Shown here: piece after piece, positions 7,908-10,000 of the stretch
How positions within the stretch are numbered: position 1 is the first letter of the stretch
How the letters are laid out: each line of letters begins with the position of its first letter
Source: Penaeus vannamei
Lineage: Eukaryota > Arthropoda > Malacostraca > Decapoda > Penaeidae
Assembly (NCBI RefSeq): GCF_042767895.1
Contig: NC_091574.1
Location: 30,851,106 to 30,861,105 of the forward strand
Length of the DNA: 10,000 nt
Direction of reading: 5' to 3'
The notes under the pieces: generated by a model
Databases searched by the model: none
What the model was told of the DNA's origin: nothing
The model's input: only the letters and a program-made list of their open reading frames with translations
Translations under genes and position numbers: made by a program

Positions 7908-8169
7908 CTTTGTGTCTTAATGGAACCAAATCATCGAAGTTAAAGCAGCTACTTTGATCGGAAATTGACTGGTAAGCATTGTAAAATCACGCCAAAGCAT
8001 ATGTGTTAAATGGATATGTTGCAAAGGTTTCGGATAATTAGCTCTATGAAGCGTCAGTGTATGTTGCGTTTCCCTTTCAACTGACCTCATATTATATGAC
8101 ACGGAACGCTAAGTGCAATTTGACCCTAACCAGTATGTCATTACCTTTTATTACTTATCTATTACAGTT
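7908..8169. other. Unassigned spacer with 5S-like segment
   Basis: This is unique sequence with no significant open frame. Bases 7930-7948 (ATCATCGAAGTTAAAGCAG) resemble the conserved internal promoter region of 5S rRNA (ATCACCGAAGTTAAGCAG) with one substitution and one insertion. What follows (TACTTTGATCGG) loosely resembles the next conserved 5S block. No full 5S gene is present. Confidence 0.35.
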
Positions 8170-8399
8170 CATTGCTTTAATCTTTATCATCGTTAATAGT
8201 ATCATAATTTTGTTATTATTATCAATATAATTATCATTATTATCGTTATTATTTTTAGCAATTTCATTATTATCATTATCATTATTATCATTGTTGATAT
8301 TGTGGGTTTGATACTTTTATTGTTATTGTTATTATTATCATCATCATACTAATCATCATCATCATCATTATTTTGATTATTATCATTATCATTATTATT
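8170..8399 (+). repeat. ATT/ATC-type microsatellite
   Basis: An imperfect array of TTATTATCA, CATTAT and ATC trinucleotide-derived units becomes denser towards the right, including ATCATCATCATCATCATT near 8351-8369. It abuts the 47-bp dispersed repeat at 8400 without any spacer. Confidence 0.93.
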
Positions 8400-8446
8400 A
8401 TCCCTGCCTTCTTGGTGTAAGTGCAGCATGAAGCAGGTTTAATCTC
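8400..8446 (+). repeat. 47-bp dispersed repeat, copy 2
   Basis: This is the reverse complement of 5038-5084 with two mismatches. In this orientation it starts directly after the (ATT)n array. Read on the minus strand, the element fragment is therefore followed at once by an (ATA)n-type tail, as in many retroposons. The family is unknown. Confidence 0.85.
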
Positions 8447-8467
8447 TCTACATTTTTTTTTTTAAGC

Positions 8468-8645
8468 GTCTATTTGTTTGGCAGTTGGTTAAGAGTATAA
8501 CTCAAAAAGTTATGCAAAGATTTATATGATTTCTTTTTTTAAAATCAAAGGTGTATCTTGGCCTAGCTTAGATGCCATTAAATTTTGGTGTTGATCCATG
8601 ACCATATTGCCTTGGCGGAGGTATGCGCTCTCTGGGTGCTTCTGG
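8468..8645 (+). mobile_element. Interspersed repeat fragment (probable retroposon 3' region)
   Basis: Three blocks in order match, from memory, a repeat seen across many animal genomes: TAACTCAAAAAGTTATG (8499-8514), AAATTTTGGTGTTGATCC (8580-8597) and CCTTGGCGGAGGTATGCGCT (8610-8629), followed by CTCTGGGTGCTTCTGGT. The first block forms a small hairpin, ATAACT-CAAAA-AGTTAT. The fragment runs straight into the ATT/ATC array at ~8646, as a retroposon with a simple-repeat tail would. I cannot name the family or say whether it is a LINE 3' end, a SINE or another non-autonomous element. The short frames MRSLGAS... and HIALAEVC... arise from this repeat and are not genes. Confidence 0.62.
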
Positions 8646-8886
8646 TATTATGCTATTATCTGGTATTACTGTTATTATTATCATTATTGTTTTTATCATT
8701 GATATTACCATTTTTATTATTGTTGTTGTTGTTGTTGTTGTTGTTATTATTATTATCATTATCATCATTATCATTACTTTTATTATTATTGTTTTTTTTC
8801 TTTCCTATTATGATTATTATTATCATTTTCATTATTATTATCATTATCATTATTCCATGATGATAATAATTATCATTATTATGATA
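8646..8886 (+). repeat. ATT/ATC/TTG-type microsatellite with strand switch
   Basis: Units of TTATTATCAT and a (TTG)n block at 8719-8743 make up the array, with a T-rich interruption near 8791-8806. At about 8857 the motif switches to its complement (TGATAATAAT), giving a palindrome centred on 8868. Long Ile/Val/Leu and Asn/Asp frames across it are artefacts. Confidence 0.95.
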
Positions 8887-9170
8887 GAAGCTAAACAAAA
8901 TTATTTCGAAGTGAGCAAATTAACTGATTGTAAAGGTAAGTAAATACCGAAATGAATGAATAATCAAGTAAATATATGCAAAAATACTTCATCAAGGTTG
9001 TCTAAACCTTTGTATAGCATAAATCATAATTACTTTCCTCATTTTAAAAAGCTTATTTTCTTATTTTCAACATCGAATAGCACCTTTATAAGTACCTCTA
9101 CAGTTGAAATTATGGAATGTAACGAGACTTTGAAATGAGAGTTATTGTCCTTTTAACAGAACTAACAGCT
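8887..9170. other. AT-rich spacer, no gene seen
   Basis: This is unique AT-rich sequence. A consensus splice-donor-like AAAGGTAAGTA occurs at 8932-8942, but upstream sequence is only microsatellite. The 60-codon frame at 8956-9138 is not recognised. Confidence 0.5.
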
Positions 9171-9560
9171 CCATTTTCTTTCTTTCTTTCTTTCTTTCTT
9201 TTTTCTTTCTTCTCTTTTTTCTTTTTTTTATTTCCCTTTTCCTTTTCCTTTTCCTTTTCCTTTTTCTTTTCTTTTCTTTCTTTCTTTTCTTTTCCTTTCT
9301 TTTCTTTTCCTTTTCTTTTTCTTTTCTCTTCTTTTTCTTTTCTCTTCTTTTTCTTTTCTTTTCTTCTTCGTGTTTTCTTTATCTTTTCATTTTCTATTCA
9401 TCTTTTTCTTTTCATTTCTTCGTTTTCTTTTTTTATTTCTTTTTCTTTTTTTCTTTTTCTCTTTTTCTTTCTTCTTCTTCTTCTTCTTCTTCTTCTTCTT
9501 CTTCTTCCTTCTTCATCTTCTCCTTCCCCCTCTCTTTTTTTCTTTCTTCTTCTTTTTTTG
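9171..9560 (+). repeat. 390-bp polypyrimidine tract (CTTT/CCTTTT/CTT)n
   Basis: The + strand is almost entirely C and T. It contains (CTTT)n at 9176-9200, TTCCTTTTCC units at 9232-9262, TTTTCTTTTC units to about 9470, then a run of CTT triplets at 9470-9507 and a mixed tail. The purine strand would read as GAAA/GAA. The 156-codon Phe/Ser/Leu frame and the Glu-rich minus frame across it are artefacts. Confidence 0.96.

Positions 9561-10000
<440 letters not shown>

Noticed and set aside
8170..8886. Regularly repeated short units considered as a CRISPR-like array
   Set aside because: Units are 3-9 bases without unique spacers. They are ordinary trinucleotide-derived microsatellites in eukaryotic DNA.
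8932..8942. Consensus splice donor AAAGGTAAGTA
   Set aside because: Upstream sequence is microsatellite with no exon-like coding frame. A single donor consensus is expected by chance in 10 kb.

Overview
The window looks like non-coding, repeat-dominated nuclear DNA from a metazoan. No intact gene is supportable. Its hallmark is extreme microsatellite load: six or more long (GA)n arrays, two long (GT)n arrays, two ATT/ATC-type arrays and several polypyrimidine tracts, together roughly a quarter of the sequence. That density and mix (AG, AC and AAT motifs, with degenerate transposon relics between them) is what I would expect of a decapod crustacean, most likely a penaeid shrimp. This assignment is an inference from composition, not from a recognised host gene. 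The longest open frames (poly-Glu-Arg, Cys-Val, His-Thr, Leu-Ser, Phe/Leu) are translations of the simple repeats.

Layout. 1-547: a GC-richer start, then AT-rich spacer. 548-745: a short hAT-type MITE with a perfect 8-bp target duplication. 754-1924: mostly unique AT-rich DNA with a GC-richer patch near 935-1100. 1925-2066: (TTA)n joined to (GA)n. 2067-2997: unassigned sequence with a CT-rich tract. 2998-3120: C/CT tract fused directly to 3120-3374, a fragment encoding the C-terminal end of a LINE ORF2. 3717-3868 (GA)n, 4031-4173 (GT)n and 4709-4783 (GT)n follow, with unassigned spacers. 5038-5084 is a 47-bp sequence that recurs inverted at 8400-8446 with two differences. 5402-5584, 6216-6342 and 6451-6547 are compound GA/GATA/GACA arrays. 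7225-7343 is a near-perfect 119-bp palindrome, probably a foldback MITE. 8170-8886 holds two ATT/ATC arrays, each abutting an interspersed-repeat fragment (8400-8446 and 8468-8645). 9171-9560 is a 390-bp polypyrimidine tract, and a (GA)n array runs off the right edge.

No genes work together here. The coherent story is repeat biology: transposon insertions with readable boundaries (hAT MITE, palindrome, LINE 3' fragment, interspersed-repeat tail) alternating with microsatellites. In at least three places a retroposon-like fragment ends exactly where a simple repeat begins, which suggests that element tails seeded some arrays or that the arrays hosted insertions. I found no convincing new functional system. 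The items most worth a second look are the palindrome, the hAT MITE, the inverted 47-bp pair and the retroposon/microsatellite junctions.
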